Below are positions 12,425-24,169 of a DNA stretch of 64,000 nt, piece after piece. How positions within the stretch are numbered: position 1 is the first letter of the stretch; the number at the start of each line of letters is the position of its first letter. Position numbers and translations under genes: made by a program. The DNA lies in NCBI GenBank assembly GCA_019426215.1, contig CM033392.1, forward strand, positions 54,177,149-54,241,148, read 5' to 3'. This DNA is from Buddleja alternifolia. Its lineage: Eukaryota; Streptophyta; Magnoliopsida; Lamiales; Scrophulariaceae. The notes under the pieces were generated by a model. The model did no database searches and was not told the origin of the DNA. It was given only the letters and a program-made list of their open reading frames with translations.

Positions 12425-13896
12425 TGACACGCGAAATCCTAGCAAGTATACTAGGTCGTGCAAAGTAATAAAGTGGACTATTTAGCCCGGGGTGTATCGT
12501 CTCCACAGGGACAATTGGATTCAATGCTCGTAATTGCTATATTATCTAACTCTAAGCTAAATCAAATTATAAGATGATGGTTGATTATACTATAAAAATA
12601 ATCAAAGACAACTATGTGATAAACAAGATAATAAATCGAATGGAAAGAGGTGATTGGGTTATGATCCTACTATGTTCTATTTTATGTTCATGAACTCTCA
12701 ATTATCTGGATTCCTAGAACGTTCTTGTTATGGCGAAACCCCCTAATGTATTTATTATTCAATCTCTTGAAATAACAAACCTATACTAGTTAACAACTTC
12801 CTATATCTCTATAGTGAAGATTGAATTAACTAACATGCATGTAGGTTCAAAGGAATTCCTTGTTTACGAAGATCCTACATTCAATCAGGTCATCTTATCA
12901 CAAAAAGCCACACAACGCAATCGATTCTATCTCTAGTCAATTGTTACGTTATGATGATTGATTTTTCGATCTCCCTTTATCTATCTCCTCTCGGTCTCAA
13001 GACAAAGCATTTTATCAAACACATGATGATCAAGCATATGCAAGCATTAAGCACAAAATCAAACATGTAACAAGAATGTAATAAATCCGGAAATTAATGA
13101 TTCATTAAACACAAAATATCACAAAGTATTCACATAACCCAATCAAAAAAATACTTAGCTCATACTTACAACAACAAGTGATTCAACAACTCTACAAGAC
13201 ATAATTGAAATACTAATCAAGAGAAAGAGTTGAATTACTCCCTATTATAAAGTGTGAATCCAAGCTTTGATGATGAAAATGATGATGATGAGGATGATGA
13301 TGGCTCTTCAAGCTTCCTTGGGTCTTCCTATGGCTTCCCCTAAGTGTTTTAAAACAAGTGTAAGTGTTTTCCAAGAGAAAAGTGTGTTTTAAAGGAAGAA
13401 AATGGCGGACTTAAAATTAGGGCATCGGGGAATTGGACCGCGGCACACATTATTAGCTGACCGCGGTCCGGATGGCAAGTAGTGTCGCGGCACAGCGCCG
13501 CGGTTCAATTGGCGAGTATTGCCGCGGTTTGAGCTAAGGTCCACACAGGGCGCCGAAGAGTCATTAATGGGCCGCGACATTGTGTCGCGGTTTTCTGGGC
13601 GCCGAAGGCCGCTGTTCCGTGCCATGGTCCTATTCGGATTTCTGAGTTTGGCATTGCACCGCGACTGCTGTCTTGCACCGGGTCCTGTACCGCGGTCCTG
13701 AGTGGCAGATTCATATTTTTCTTCGCTTTTCCATCTCTTGTTCGGCCTTCTTACTCGATAATCAATCTATTTGACTTGAATCCCTACACACATGAAATTG
13801 AAACAAATCAAAGCACTATGCGGGATATTCATTGCTAAATTATGACGAAAATACCTAAATCAAAGGGGTAAAAACTCGTAAAATGTGAACTTATCA
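12425..13896 (-). repeat. 5' LTR of the nested gypsy element
   Basis: A 1472-bp copy with TG...CA ends, next to the PBS. It contains a segment near 12533-12612 that the other LTR lacks, and a GC-rich CCGCGG repeat block at 13435-13700. Confidence 0.9.
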
Positions 13897-14479
13897 GTGG
13901 TTGCTCCACATATACTTCTTCTTGGAGTTTACCATTCATGAAGGCACTCTTCACGTCCATCTGATACACCATGAACTTGTTGAACACTGCATGCGCTAGA
14001 AACATGTGGATTGCTTCAAGACAAGCGACAGGAGCGTATGTCTCATCAAAGTCAATACCCTCCTCTTGGCAATATCCTTGAGCTACGAGTCTGGCTTTGT
14101 TCCTTATCACAATGCCGTTCTCATCCATCTTATTTCTATAAACCTATCTAGTTCCAATAACTCCTTGGTGAGTTGGTCTTGGTACTAGCTTCCAGACCTT
14201 ATTTCGTTCAAACTGATTAAGTTCTTCTTGCATGGCTTCAATCCAACTTGGATCACTTAGCGCTTCATCCACTTTCTTAGGTTCAATTTGAGATAAAAAG
14301 CTTGCAAACATAGCCTCATTGAATGTAACGGCTCTAGTCCTAACAGGAGCTTCAATATCTCCAATAATCTGCTCAGGTGGATGATCACGCAGCCATAGTC
14401 TATCTGGTTGAAAAGGGTTAAGAGGTTGAATAGACTCTTGACGAACAAAGGCTTGACGAACAGACGCTTGATTATCCTC
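13897..14479 (-). pseudogene. SIRE-like pol, IN-RT linker and start of RT
   Basis: After the in-frame TAA at 14480-14482 the same frame remains readable, giving the linker and the RT opening (motifs [34 protein letters not shown]). A TAG at 14144-14146 replaces the usual Trp of the GTRWVYRNK-type motif. The gypsy element is inserted directly after VYVEQP, and the RT resumes at 5850. Confidence 0.88.
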
Positions 14480-16534
14480 TTACGTAGGCGCTTCAAGTTC
14501 ACAGATTCTTGTTTGCTCTTGATGATCACTCTCTTCATGATCATCAGCATTTCTTACAATATTGTCCATATTAACCTCACAAGTAATCTTAGGAGGTGGC
14601 ACTGAGATCTCATCATTGTCGTCAGTATCTTCATCAATAGTAATCTTAGACGCTTGATGACATAGATCTTCAACTCCTACATCATTCACATTAACCTTAC
14701 TCGGTTCTTGTTTAGCATCATCAAAAACAACATGAATAGATTCCTTAACCTTCGATTTGATCTTATTGAGGATGCGAAAATTCATTCCATTCTTGGCGTA
14801 GCCTAGAAAGATTCTCTCATCCGCTTTAGGATCAAATGTCTTTAGACTTTGGGATCCATTATTATGGATAAAACATTTTGAACCAAAGACGCGAAAGTAT
14901 GAAACATAAGGCTTACGTCCCTTCCACAGTTCATATGGAGTTTTCCCATGCTGTTTGTTGATCATGGAACGGTTTTGAGTGTAACAGGCAGTGTTGATTG
15001 CTTCGGCCCAAAACCTAGGAGCAAGCTGGGATTCTGCTAACATAGTCCTAGCGGCTTCCTTAAGCATTCGGTTCTGGCGCTTAGCAACACCATTTTGTTG
15101 GGGAGTTCTGGGAGCTGAATACTCATGATGTATTCCATTTTCTGCACAAAACTTCTCAACAATCTTGTTAGTAAACTCAATACCGTAATCGCTTCTTATT
15201 CTTGCAACCTTAAGATTTTTCAATATTTGAGGTTGCCGAATAAGCGTTGTTAACTTGTCACATGTTTCATCTTTGGATGAAAGAAATTCCACCCAAGTAA
15301 ATTGAGAGAAATCATCTACTATCACCAAAGTATACTTCTTACCGCTTACACTGATCGTTTGAACAGGTCCAAACAAATCCATGTGAAGTAGTTCAAGTAT
15401 TCTAGAGGTAGATAGATGAAGCTTTCCTTGAACGATGATTTAACTTGTTTGCCCATTTGACAAGCGTCACAGAGGCGATCCTTATGAAATGGTCCATTTG
15501 GTAATCCCTCTACAAGATTTTGACTTATAAGATGAGAGATTGTTTTGAAGTTGAGGTGATTCATTTTTCTATGCCATAACCAACCCGTTTTAGATTCATT
15601 TTTAGCAACAAAACATATTGGGTTGTTATCAAGTGTTGAACCCCAATCTACCAAATATACGTTGTTAGTTCTTTTACTCTTCAATTTAGTAGACTTATTC
15701 TTAGCGTCATTTATATAGCAACAGTCACTTGAGAATATGACTTCAAAGCCTTTATCACAAAATTGACTTATGCTTAATAAATTGTGCTTTAGACCCTCAA
15801 CATAATAAGCATCACTTATCATGATGTTCCTCCTATGCATAGTACCTATACCTTTGGTTTTACCTTTGGAGTTGTCACCAAATACAACCTGAGGACCATT
15901 GGCAGCTTGATAGTTGATCAGAAGATCTTTGGAACCAGTCATGTGCCTTGATGACCCACTATCGAAGTACCACACAGATGTATTGGCTTTAGCTCTAGGT
16001 ACCTGCAATCAAAAGGGAAGTTCTATTTCTGTTCAGGTACCCATTGTTGCTTGAGTCCTTTAACATTAGTAACATTGTTAGTTTGAATTAGAACTTTAGG
16101 AACCCATATTTGCCTGGTCTTCATTTTAGGAATACTGTCCTTTTTGGGTTTCACAACGTGTTGTGTGTGCTTTTTGGGTGTATAATAATATCCTCGATTA
16201 TAATGGTAGTCATAATCATAATCATCACAGTATTGATAATATGATCTTGACTGTCTTGGATATTGACACTGGTATTTCCTTGGCGCTGGCTTGGGTTGCA
16301 CTTTTGGTGCTGGAAGCTTAGCGCTCGATTCACAGTGGTCAGTCTTATCTTTAGCCTTTTGAGCGTTTGGATAGACTCGTCTTTGTGAATCATTTGCCTT
16401 AGCCTTACCCTTGCCTGAGTTAGTTTTGGCTTTTTCATTTGGCCTCTTACCATTGTCACTAGTTTCTTTTTGCGTTTGACCTTGTGAACCTTTCTCAACA
16501 AAGATAACACCCTTTCCTTTGTTGTTTGCCGTAA
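14480..16534 (-). pseudogene. SIRE-like pol, protease and integrase part
   Basis: The first part (16534-16023) is a basic, Lys/Gln-rich linker with a Tyr/Asp-rich repeat tract, ending at a TAG. After a frame change the protease motif WYFDSGSSRHMTG appears near 15975. The pre-integrase zinc motif follows (H...H near 15580, C-x2-C near 15475). A frameshift near 15410-15430 leads to the integrase core from 15382. The first two acidic residues are present (MDLFGP, RSDYG), but the third is Lys: VAKRQNRML where VERKN is usual. This copy would be catalytically dead even without the stops. Confidence 0.88.
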
Positions 16535-18109
16535 TGACACGAAAAATTCTTACGTGTATTAAACAGCAAGTGGACTGGTCGTGTGTAGTAATAAAGTGGA
16601 CAATAAAGTCCGGGTTGTCGAACCTCAAGGACTTGTATTTTAGTTTATGATTTTAAAGCAATTGAAGAACTTAAACTAAAACAAGAATTAACTAAAATAT
16701 TATGAAAGTAAGATATAAGAAACAAGATGTCGAAATCAAGATAGCTATGGAAGAGAGCAACTAAGACACATGTGTTGGCATAAATTAATCAATTTTCACT
16801 ATAAACATGTTCTCATATTATTAGACTAATGTTGCTTTGGTGGAAAAAACCTTAAATAATTACTACCCGATGTCTCGGCTGTAATAATCCTATGATCAAT
16901 TGATGGTTCTCTAGATATGTCTATCCGAGAATCTAACCAACAATCATGCATTCAAGTTCTAGAATTTCCCCGGATTAATCCGGCTAACTGCACCCGGGAA
17001 TCTCTACCTATCTCTAGGGGCAATTCCCTATTTTTTACGGATTATGTGATGATCCTCTTTGCACCTTAAATCACCTTCTCTCGAACGAATAATTTAAGCA
17101 ATAAATCATGCATATGGTAGCTAAACATATGATGCATTCAAACAAGATCAAGACACAAAGCAACAATAGAATTAATATGAAAAACATAATTTATAACTCA
17201 ATTATCATAATTTAGCCTCAACATGGTCGTAGTTCGAAGAATCTATTTCATCATAAAAGATAAAAGATAGGAACTTAAATTAAGATTCATATTCATAGAC
17301 AAAAACAAATCTAAATCTAAGAAACTCCTTCGTATTTTTGATGGTTGAACTTCGATCTTCATCTCTTCCATGCTTCTTGATTTCTTCACCTTCAAAGGTT
17401 CTTGATAATCTTCATAACTAATCTAAGGATGATGAAGATGATAGGATGTGTTTAGGCTCCCCCAATGGGGAATGTGTTTTCAAGTGTGTTATAGGATGGT
17501 CTTCAATCCTCCTTTTATAGCCAAAAAATCCACCTACCAAGAATATGTGCTTCCATTCTCTTTTCTTTCCACCTACCATTCTCTTACTTTCCATCTACCA
17601 AGAATGTGAACTACCATTCTCTTGTTTTCCACCTACTAAGAATGGGAGCTGCCACTTTCGTGTTTTCCAGCGCAGAGATAGTGTTTTATTCATAAAATTC
17701 TCCACAGACCTCCGAATTTGATGCTTCAAGTCCCCATGTGAAGATAAGACATACATCTACAACTTTGTAGAAGGCCACTTCATCCAATTCTGTCTCTAAA
17801 TATATCAAAATGATGTTCCAATGTGGAGGTTGTTTCTGATTTGGCGCCCAGGTGTGCGGAAATGGTACTAAAATATGATTTTGGCTAACTCCAGCTTGTT
17901 TCTTGCTTGTTTGGTCGTAGAGGTGTGAAACATCTTGGCCTAAACTTGTTTTATACGTCCTTTTTCCACCCTTTATTCGATTGTATCCACTTAAGGCCTG
18001 AAATCACTTAATGCACGAATTAAACGCACAAGTGACAAAATCAAGCGATAAATGAACCTAAAACATAAACGCAAAGGGGCTTAATAACACGTAAAAATGA
18101 CTCCTATCA
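16535..18109 (-). mobile_element. Solo gypsy LTR with 5-bp TSD
   Basis: This 1575-bp sequence begins TGACACG and ends CTATCA. It is nearly the same as the LTRs of the element at 29884-36085. CGTAA flanks it on both sides (16530-16534 and 18110-18114). No internal sequence is present, so it is a solo LTR left by LTR-LTR recombination. It splits the SIRE-like gag from pol. It carries one copy of the roughly 60-bp subrepeat that is present three times in the LTRs of 29884-36085. Strand is given by homology to that element. Confidence 0.93.
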
Positions 18110-19774
18110 CGTAACATTAGATTTATTAGGTTGTTTATCGAGTTTATCACATCCTAAACTGGTCTTTTCACCAAATAATCTAGTTACTTCAGTCACATTA
18201 TCCAGTTTTCTAGAGGCTTTTGATAATGATGAGATCAGCTGCTCTGATTTAGCAAGTCTAGCAATCAAATCAGCTTCTCTCTTGACTATTATATCAAGAT
18301 CGCTTTTTAATTGAATAATTTCACTCTCAAGTGATTGGTTCTTCTCAATGCACTGTTGCTGAACTTGCAACTTTGCTTTGAGCATTACTTTATCTCTTGT
18401 GAGTGATGAAATAATAGCGAGATCATTTTGATATACTTTGGTAGCTTTTTGACATTCATTGTAGTATTCTTTAACTTTGTCAAGTAATTCATCATAAGAG
18501 AGAGGAATAGATAATTCATTGATTACCTCAGGAGACGCTTCATCATCTCTGGCCATGAGACATATGAGCGCTGAGTCATCTAATGGCTCATCATCGTCAC
18601 TACTCTCTTCCGATGATTCTAAATCTTCAGGTGCGGATGCTGGTTCTGATTCCGCTAGCAAACCTTGTTGACGAAGGTTGCTCCTGAATTGGTTTCTATC
18701 CAAGTAATCTTGCCTTGAGGGCTTGGATATGTTTGGATAAGGGCAATTTACCTGGTAGTGCCCTGGTTTCCTGCAATTATAACAAAGATTAGTTTTCATC
18801 TTTTGTTCATTTGTTAATCTTGCAATGTGTGGTTTTGAGAGCACTGGAATTGAGAGATTTTGAGTAGACGCTTGGTATTGAATAGGCGCTTGAAGCTGTT
18901 GTTGCATCGGAAAAGGCGCTTGATATGAACTTTGTCCTTGATTATTGAAACTTTTTCCTTTCTTTTCATATCTCAAGAATTTTCTGAATCTATTCATCAA
19001 AGCCAATTCCTCTTCTTCATTGATATCTAAATTCTTTCCTTTATTGCCCGATTTGCCTTTGATTGATGCCATAAGCGCTCCAGATTCAATCACCGGACTA
19101 CTTACAACATCACTAGCAGAATTCAACTCAAACCCAAATGCTTTGAACTCTGAAAAGGCGTCTTCTGGAGTTAGGAGATCCAGCATATTTGATTCTCTCA
19201 TTGCAGTTGTCTTCATCAGGAATTTACTTGGTAAACTTCTAAAAATCTTAACCACCATTTCTCGATTCTGCAAATCCATTCCCAACGATGTAAGTTCTCT
19301 AACTAGAGTTGTAAATCTTACATCTAATTGCTCTAAAGTTTCATTGGGTAGCATCTTAAATCCGTTAAACTTTTCCTTGGCAATGGAAAGTTTGTTTTAT
19401 TTGATCTGAGCTGAACCACCACAAATTGTAGCCAACTTGTCCCATATTTCTTTAGTGGTTTTTCAAGACTTGATTTTGTTGAATAAGTTGTCATTATCAC
19501 CAATAGCCGTATATAGAGCGTTACGACCAACATTGTCCAAATTAGCTCTTCGACGCTCATCTAGAGACCATTCTTGTTTTGGTTTCTCAACATAACCATC
19601 GGGAGTTTCTTCCGTGGCTCCTGGCGCTCTTGTGATAACTTTATATATTTTAATTAGCCCATCTGAAATAATATCACACATGTCATCATCACATGAACAG
19701 AGATATGTAAATGCTTTGACTTTCCATGTGTCAAAATTTGACTCAGTTAGTTTGGGAACTTTAGCAAATGCCAT
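18110..19774 (-). pseudogene. SIRE-like gag, two nonsense codons
   Basis: One frame runs from ATG 19774 to the solo LTR at 18109. It is interrupted only by TGA at 19463-19465 and TAA at 19397-19399, each explainable by one base change. The N-terminal half has the UBN2-type copia gag fold (FDTWKVKAFTYL, then ETLEQLDVRFTTLVREL and RSLPSKF). A CCHC knuckle CYNCRKPGHYQVNCP lies near 18785-18740, followed by an acidic Ser/Glu/Asp patch and a long predicted coiled coil (18500-18200). Gag packages RNA in virus-like particles. The frame would join directly into pol if the solo LTR were absent. Confidence 0.9.
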
Positions 19775-19857
19775 GTTTAAAATCTAAAGCAACTAAGTTT
19801 GAAAAAGGATCTAAACAAGCAGTTATGCTTGGAAATTTTAAAATTTCAATTTTAACC

Positions 19858-19869
19858 GCTCTGATACCA
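19858..19869 (-). other. Primer binding site, initiator tRNA-Met type
   Basis: The plus strand reads GCTCTGATACCA, so the minus strand reads TGGTATCAGAGC, the classic copia PBS. It lies two bases from the end of the LTR. Confidence 0.95.
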
Positions 19870-19871
19870 CT

Positions 19872-21370
19872 TGTTGGTCCCAAGTGGCATACGAAAGGGT
19901 CTAGAAAGAGGGGTTGAATAAACTCTGAAATCTTTTTCGACTTCAAAAGATTCGTATTGAAAATGTTTTTGGACGCTTGAAGTGTCTAACACTTGACTTA
20001 AGCGTTCACTGAAAATATAGACGCTTTGGTGAAGCGTCTAACGAATACTGTTTTTATAAAGTTAACTTAGATTTCAAGACTTGAATACTACAACCAAATA
20101 GGTTTGAGCGTTCACTTCTTTGATCAGTGTTAGCACAACGGAATAATTTTTGGAGTCTTCTCTTTGGTAAGCTTTAACGTCATACAAAGTGTATTTAGTT
20201 ACTTAGCTTTTGATTAAGTTTTACTTTATCAGATTATAATATGACAATATGAATGCTGAAAGTAAGATAAAGAACAATATTTGTAAGGTTCGTTGGGTGG
20301 TGTAATCCCAACTACGTCATTCTTCTCATTGAACACTTGGAGGCAATCCACTAAAATGATTCTCAAAGAATCACACAAAATCTTCTACGAATTAGGGAGA
20401 GATGGATGTCGATGACTTGAGCTCCTTGATCACACAGATTTCTGCTCCAAATCACTTCAATCCCCTTGCTTCTTTCACCCATAAATATAACAAGTATCCA
20501 ACTTCGACTTCACACAGATCGCGAGGCTTGGATAGGGGTTTTTCTAAATGGTCTGTTTGATTTTGATAAAGTTCAAACAACTAGGAATATCTCAGTGGTA
20601 ATGTGGGTTTCTCTAAAAAGAGTGTTTGAGATATTGGTTGACTGTCTCAGGATTTGAAGAAAAGCAAAGAGAATATTTTCTTGAAAGTTTTGGCTTTTCT
20701 GAGATTGTAAGGAATGAGACTTCAATGCAACAACAATTCGACTTGATAATTGTTCTCTGTGTTTGGCTTGTTGTTGAAGTCCTATTTATAGGCATTCTTG
20801 GAAAAAGTGTCCGTTTGACACATGCAAGAGCGCGTGTCTCTCACTTCCTCGAGTGAACAACTTTTGTCTTTTTTCCTGAAAATCTGTTGCACAAAAGTTG
20901 GTGCTGCAGTCTTTGAATAGTTGACAGTCCAATAGGGTGGCTTCTCCGTACGTCTGAAAGTGCTTATCACATTTAATGCTCTTATCAGCATTTAATGCTT
21001 TGAGAATATTTGCATTAAAACTCCTTCTGGACTTAGAAATAAATTCAGGTGAAAATAGTCATTGATAGACGCTTATTCAACCTTGAATCACTTCTATCCT
21101 ATAGGGTGACGCTTGGTGTAGCTGGTCATTCTAGACGCTTGGAATCTTCATCTTTATTCAGACTTCAGGCGCTTGAGTCTTCAAACTATACTTCTGATAA
21201 ACTCATTGAGAACATATCAGACGCTTAGTCTAAGACAGCTTAACCTACCAATCTAAAATAATAATAAAGCAAAGCCTATTGCAAATCTAACGCTTTAAAG
21301 TTGAAAGACAAACTTACATATTTTGGGGTCTAACAAAAAGTCCTAATTGTCATCATCAAAACATCTAACA
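19872..21370 (-). repeat. 5' LTR of the SIRE-like element
   Basis: The inner boundary is set by TGTTGG (rc CCAACA) next to the PBS. The outer boundary is set by ATCTAACA (rc TGTTAGAT), the usual start of SIRE LTRs. Length is about 1.5 kb. It contains at least ten copies of GACGCTT/AAGCG-type motifs. The partner LTR is outside the window. Confidence 0.8.
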
Positions 21371-21411
21371 TGAAATTCCTAACACTCACTTTGTGAAGGG
21401 TGAGTAAACGA

Positions 21412-22068
21412 CTAGGTATCAAATTCATCATTTAAAGTAGTGTAAATAACATCTTTTTCAGGGTGTGCAAATGCCTCAGGAATGTACCCGTCACTCATCA
21501 ATCCATTCACAGCATCAGGAAAGTCCTCAACACCTGCACCAGTAGCACGATCTTTCCCGAAGATTTCAAGCCAATGGTTGTAGTAGGGCCACGCTTTGAA
21601 ACGCATAGTCCTCGCGTTTGCATCAGCCTACAAAAGATTGTACCATATACAATAGGATCATTGTTGAAAATGATAAAATATGTACAGTGATTAGTCATAT
21701 GTTATGTAAGAAAAATTTACCTGGACAACCTTTTCCCAATGCTCATCAATTGTCTCTAGCATTTTAGTGGTTTCATTCCATCCAATTCCAGACTTATCCA
21801 ACATAGAAAACAGGGAGGAGAAATCTTTTTTCCAAGAATGTATCTTGGAATTGATGTGTGGGAGACCACGTAGATTCGTCCCCGGGAAAGCCTTTTGCAA
21901 GTGTTTTTCAAGCACAGTCAGATATCCAATTTTAAAAGCATTGTCTGCCTTCCATCCAGCATGTATGATGTCTTTTAATGTAGCTATTAGTACCTCTTTT
22001 TCTTTTGCTGTCCAACTACGTCGGCACTTTCTTTTATTGCCAGTCTCTTTGCTACAATTTGTATCCAT
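21412..22068 (-). CDS. Myb/SANT-like protein of the PIF element
   Basis: The ATG at 22068 opens a basic N-terminus followed by a Myb/SANT-like domain (RRSWTAKEKEVLIATLKDII, about residues 16-110). A GT-AG intron at 21628-21720 joins the two exons in frame, giving about 187 residues ending FDT. In PIF/Harbinger elements this protein binds the ends and brings the transposase into the nucleus. No stop or frameshift is seen, in contrast to the transposase beside it. Host genes with this domain exist, but the position next to a PIF transposase makes a transposon origin far more likely. It is shorter than many relatives. Confidence 0.78.
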
Positions 22069-22331
22069 GATCTAAAATGACATGTCATATTAGGAAAATT
22101 GTAAAGTGCTTATACATAGTCCAACAAATATTTTGCATTATATATCACAACATAAATCACACAACACAAGTGTATGAATAAAACATGTCATATTCCATCA
22201 GAATCATAAATAGATGTTCACAAATACAAAACAACATAAATGAAAAGGTCTTTTCAAGCATTAAAAATAGTTGCAACATAAATTATACTACTCAAGCTTA
22301 AATTAATGTTCACAAGTTTCACAAACTAATT

Positions 22332-24169
22332 TCAACCAGATCTCTGCCATTCATTAAACATTTGATCAGATGGGTTTTCTCGGAAATCATTCCATGCTTG
22401 AGTTGCTTCGACTACATCAATAAAATCATTTTCCTCTTCGTCATCGCGATCATAATTATCAACGAGGTCAGCAACGTGTGAGGCCCTCAGCAGGATCTTC
22501 GCGCATTTCAAAATGAATGAAGTTATGAAGCAAGACACATGCCATAATTATTCTATTCTGAGCTTTAATATTGTAAAATGTAGTACTCGTAAGTAGGGGT
22601 GGGCTAACGGGTTGGGTTTTCGGGTACCCACCCGACCCAATCGGGTTCGGATATATTGGGTGAGATTTTTTGCAGACAATCGGATATTGGGTATTAACCA
22701 ATACCCGATTGGGATTTCGGGTCGGGTATCGGGTAGGAAATTCCTACCCGATATACCCATTGGGTACCCGAAATGAACAGTAACCCCGAGATAAACAGTA
22801 AAATATATATATATATATATAAAATAAATATGTACCTAACTACTAAGCAGGAATATATATATATATATAAAATAAATATCTGCTACAGGAACCGGGTACA
22901 CGGATTTTTCGGGTACCCGAAATTTTTGGGTACTTATTGGGTACTAAAATTCGATACACGATACCCGAAAATCCGTACCCGATAGCCCCAATACCCGATA
23001 CCCACCCCTACTCGTAAGGACTGCCCACTGCTACTTCATCATTCCCCATGACCGTTCAATTACATTCCTTGCCCTTAAATGCCTCAAATTAAATAGTTCT
23101 TTTTTATTTTGAGGACGCGAACGACCCACTCCAAAATCATTCAGATGATATCTAGTTGCTCTATAGGGTGCTAGAAATCCATCTGAATTTGTATAACCAT
23201 TATCACACAAATAATAATTACCTGGGAACATATAAATCTTAATTAAAAGTAGTGTTTTTAGCCACCATTTTATTATATATAAATATTGATAAGAAAGGAT
23301 CAGTTATGTATGAAACTAATTAGGGTGACCATTTATTTACCGAATGGTACTCGGAGTCCACGTAACACTCGACTGTCTGTTGTGGACCCCTCCCAACCAC
23401 TAAGCATATAAACAAATTTTGCATTACGATCTACGACACCAAGAACATTGATGGATATATTCCCCTTTCTAGTCCGGTACTTAGGTTTCTCTACTAAACG
23501 GACTTGGACATCAATATAAGTACCGTCCAATGCACCTAGACAACCCTATGAGTAAAGTTAAAGATTAATAAATGATCTATTGGAGATGTATATGTATACG
23601 TCTGATTATTTGATGATAATAAAAGAACTTAATTTTATACCTTAAAATTCTTCCATCTAATATCTGTGCAGTCATCACAGATAGGTGTTGGAGTTACAAG
23701 AAGTAACGGATGCAGTTTCAAAACTACTGTCAAAACAGCATGGAAATGGACACTAACAGTCCATCCAGATCTCCAAAAATCATGTTTTACAATTCTATTC
23801 TTCTTGTGGTGCGATAAAACGCACAAAACACATAGCAACTTTTTCTTGTACCCGAATGTGTCGACTATCAGCTAGACCACCCACATTTTCTAACAGGAAG
23901 CACAAACTAGCAAAACAATTTCTATCCATGCATAGATTGTCAACACAATCAGCGTCTGTGTAATTAATCATACGCCACAAATGAACATCTTGTGTGGGTC
24001 TCCTTTGGGCCATTACATATCTCACAACCCTCCTATTAGGTCTCCTACGTGTCCTTAACCTACCATCTAATATCAAACGGATTACAAAGGTGATGGCAAA
24101 AAATGATTGAAACATTATCTCCTCTACAATCATCAATATTTCGAGATTTTTTCGTGTTATTTCATCCAT
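22332..24169 (-). pseudogene. PIF/Harbinger transposase (DDE_Tnp_4), broken
   Basis: The start is the ATG at 24169 (MDEITRKN). The first exon runs to a frameshift near 23810-23830, beyond which the FHAVLTVVLKLHPLLL stretch is intact. Introns at 23546-23640 and 23222-23340 have GT-AG borders. The catalytic triad is visible: D in LDGTYIDV (about 23527), D in YLCDNGY (about 23203) and E in NVIERSWG (about 23056). A TAG at 23031-23033 and a 417-bp MITE at 22594-23010 break the next part. The C-terminal HNFI helix and acidic tail follow at 22560-22332 in a shifted frame. The enzyme would cut and insert at TWA targets; this copy is dead. Confidence 0.85.
22594..23010. mobile_element. hAT-type MITE inside the PIF transposase
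   Basis: Its terminal inverted repeats are TAGGGGTGGG and CCCACCCCTA. A perfect 8-bp TSD, CTCGTAAG, lies at 22586-22593 and 23011-23018. It has no ORF. It is rich in GGGTACCCG-type words and contains short TA microsatellites (22803-22820 and near 22855-22867). Confidence 0.92.

Larger units (their letters stand above)
5853..13896 (-). mobile_element. Athila-related Ty3/gypsy element lacking most of pol (LARD/TR-GAG-like)
   Basis: Two long direct repeats begin TGACACG and end TTATCA: 5853-7202 and 12425-13896. A PBS complementary to tRNA-Asp is read on the minus strand at 12401-12418, and a purine tract precedes the left LTR. The body holds gag, an aspartic protease and only the first part of RT; most of RT, RNase H and integrase are absent. 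It lies inside the SIRE-like RT and is therefore younger. No 5-bp TSD is visible: left flank AAACT, right flank GTGGT. The two LTRs differ by about 120 bp of indels, so this is not a very recent insertion. Confidence 0.88.
1..21370 (-). mobile_element. SIRE/Maximus-like Ty1/copia retrotransposon, left end outside window
   Basis: Read on the minus strand the order is 5' LTR, tRNA-Met type PBS, gag, protease, integrase, reverse transcriptase, RNase H, then a long extra ORF. That gene order (PR-IN-RT-RH) is Ty1/copia, and a large ORF after pol is the hallmark of the SIRE/Maximus lineage. The 3' LTR lies left of base 1, so the TSD cannot be tested. Two later insertions interrupt it: a gypsy element at 5853-13896 and a solo LTR at 16535-18109. 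Removing both leaves at least 11.7 kb. Many nonsense codons and frameshifts show the copy is dead. Confidence 0.88.

Noticed and set aside
12216..12524. 102-codon minus-strand hydrophobic ORF
   Set aside because: It covers the PBS and LTR start of the gypsy element and reads AAAACAGCAA-type repeats; not a gene.
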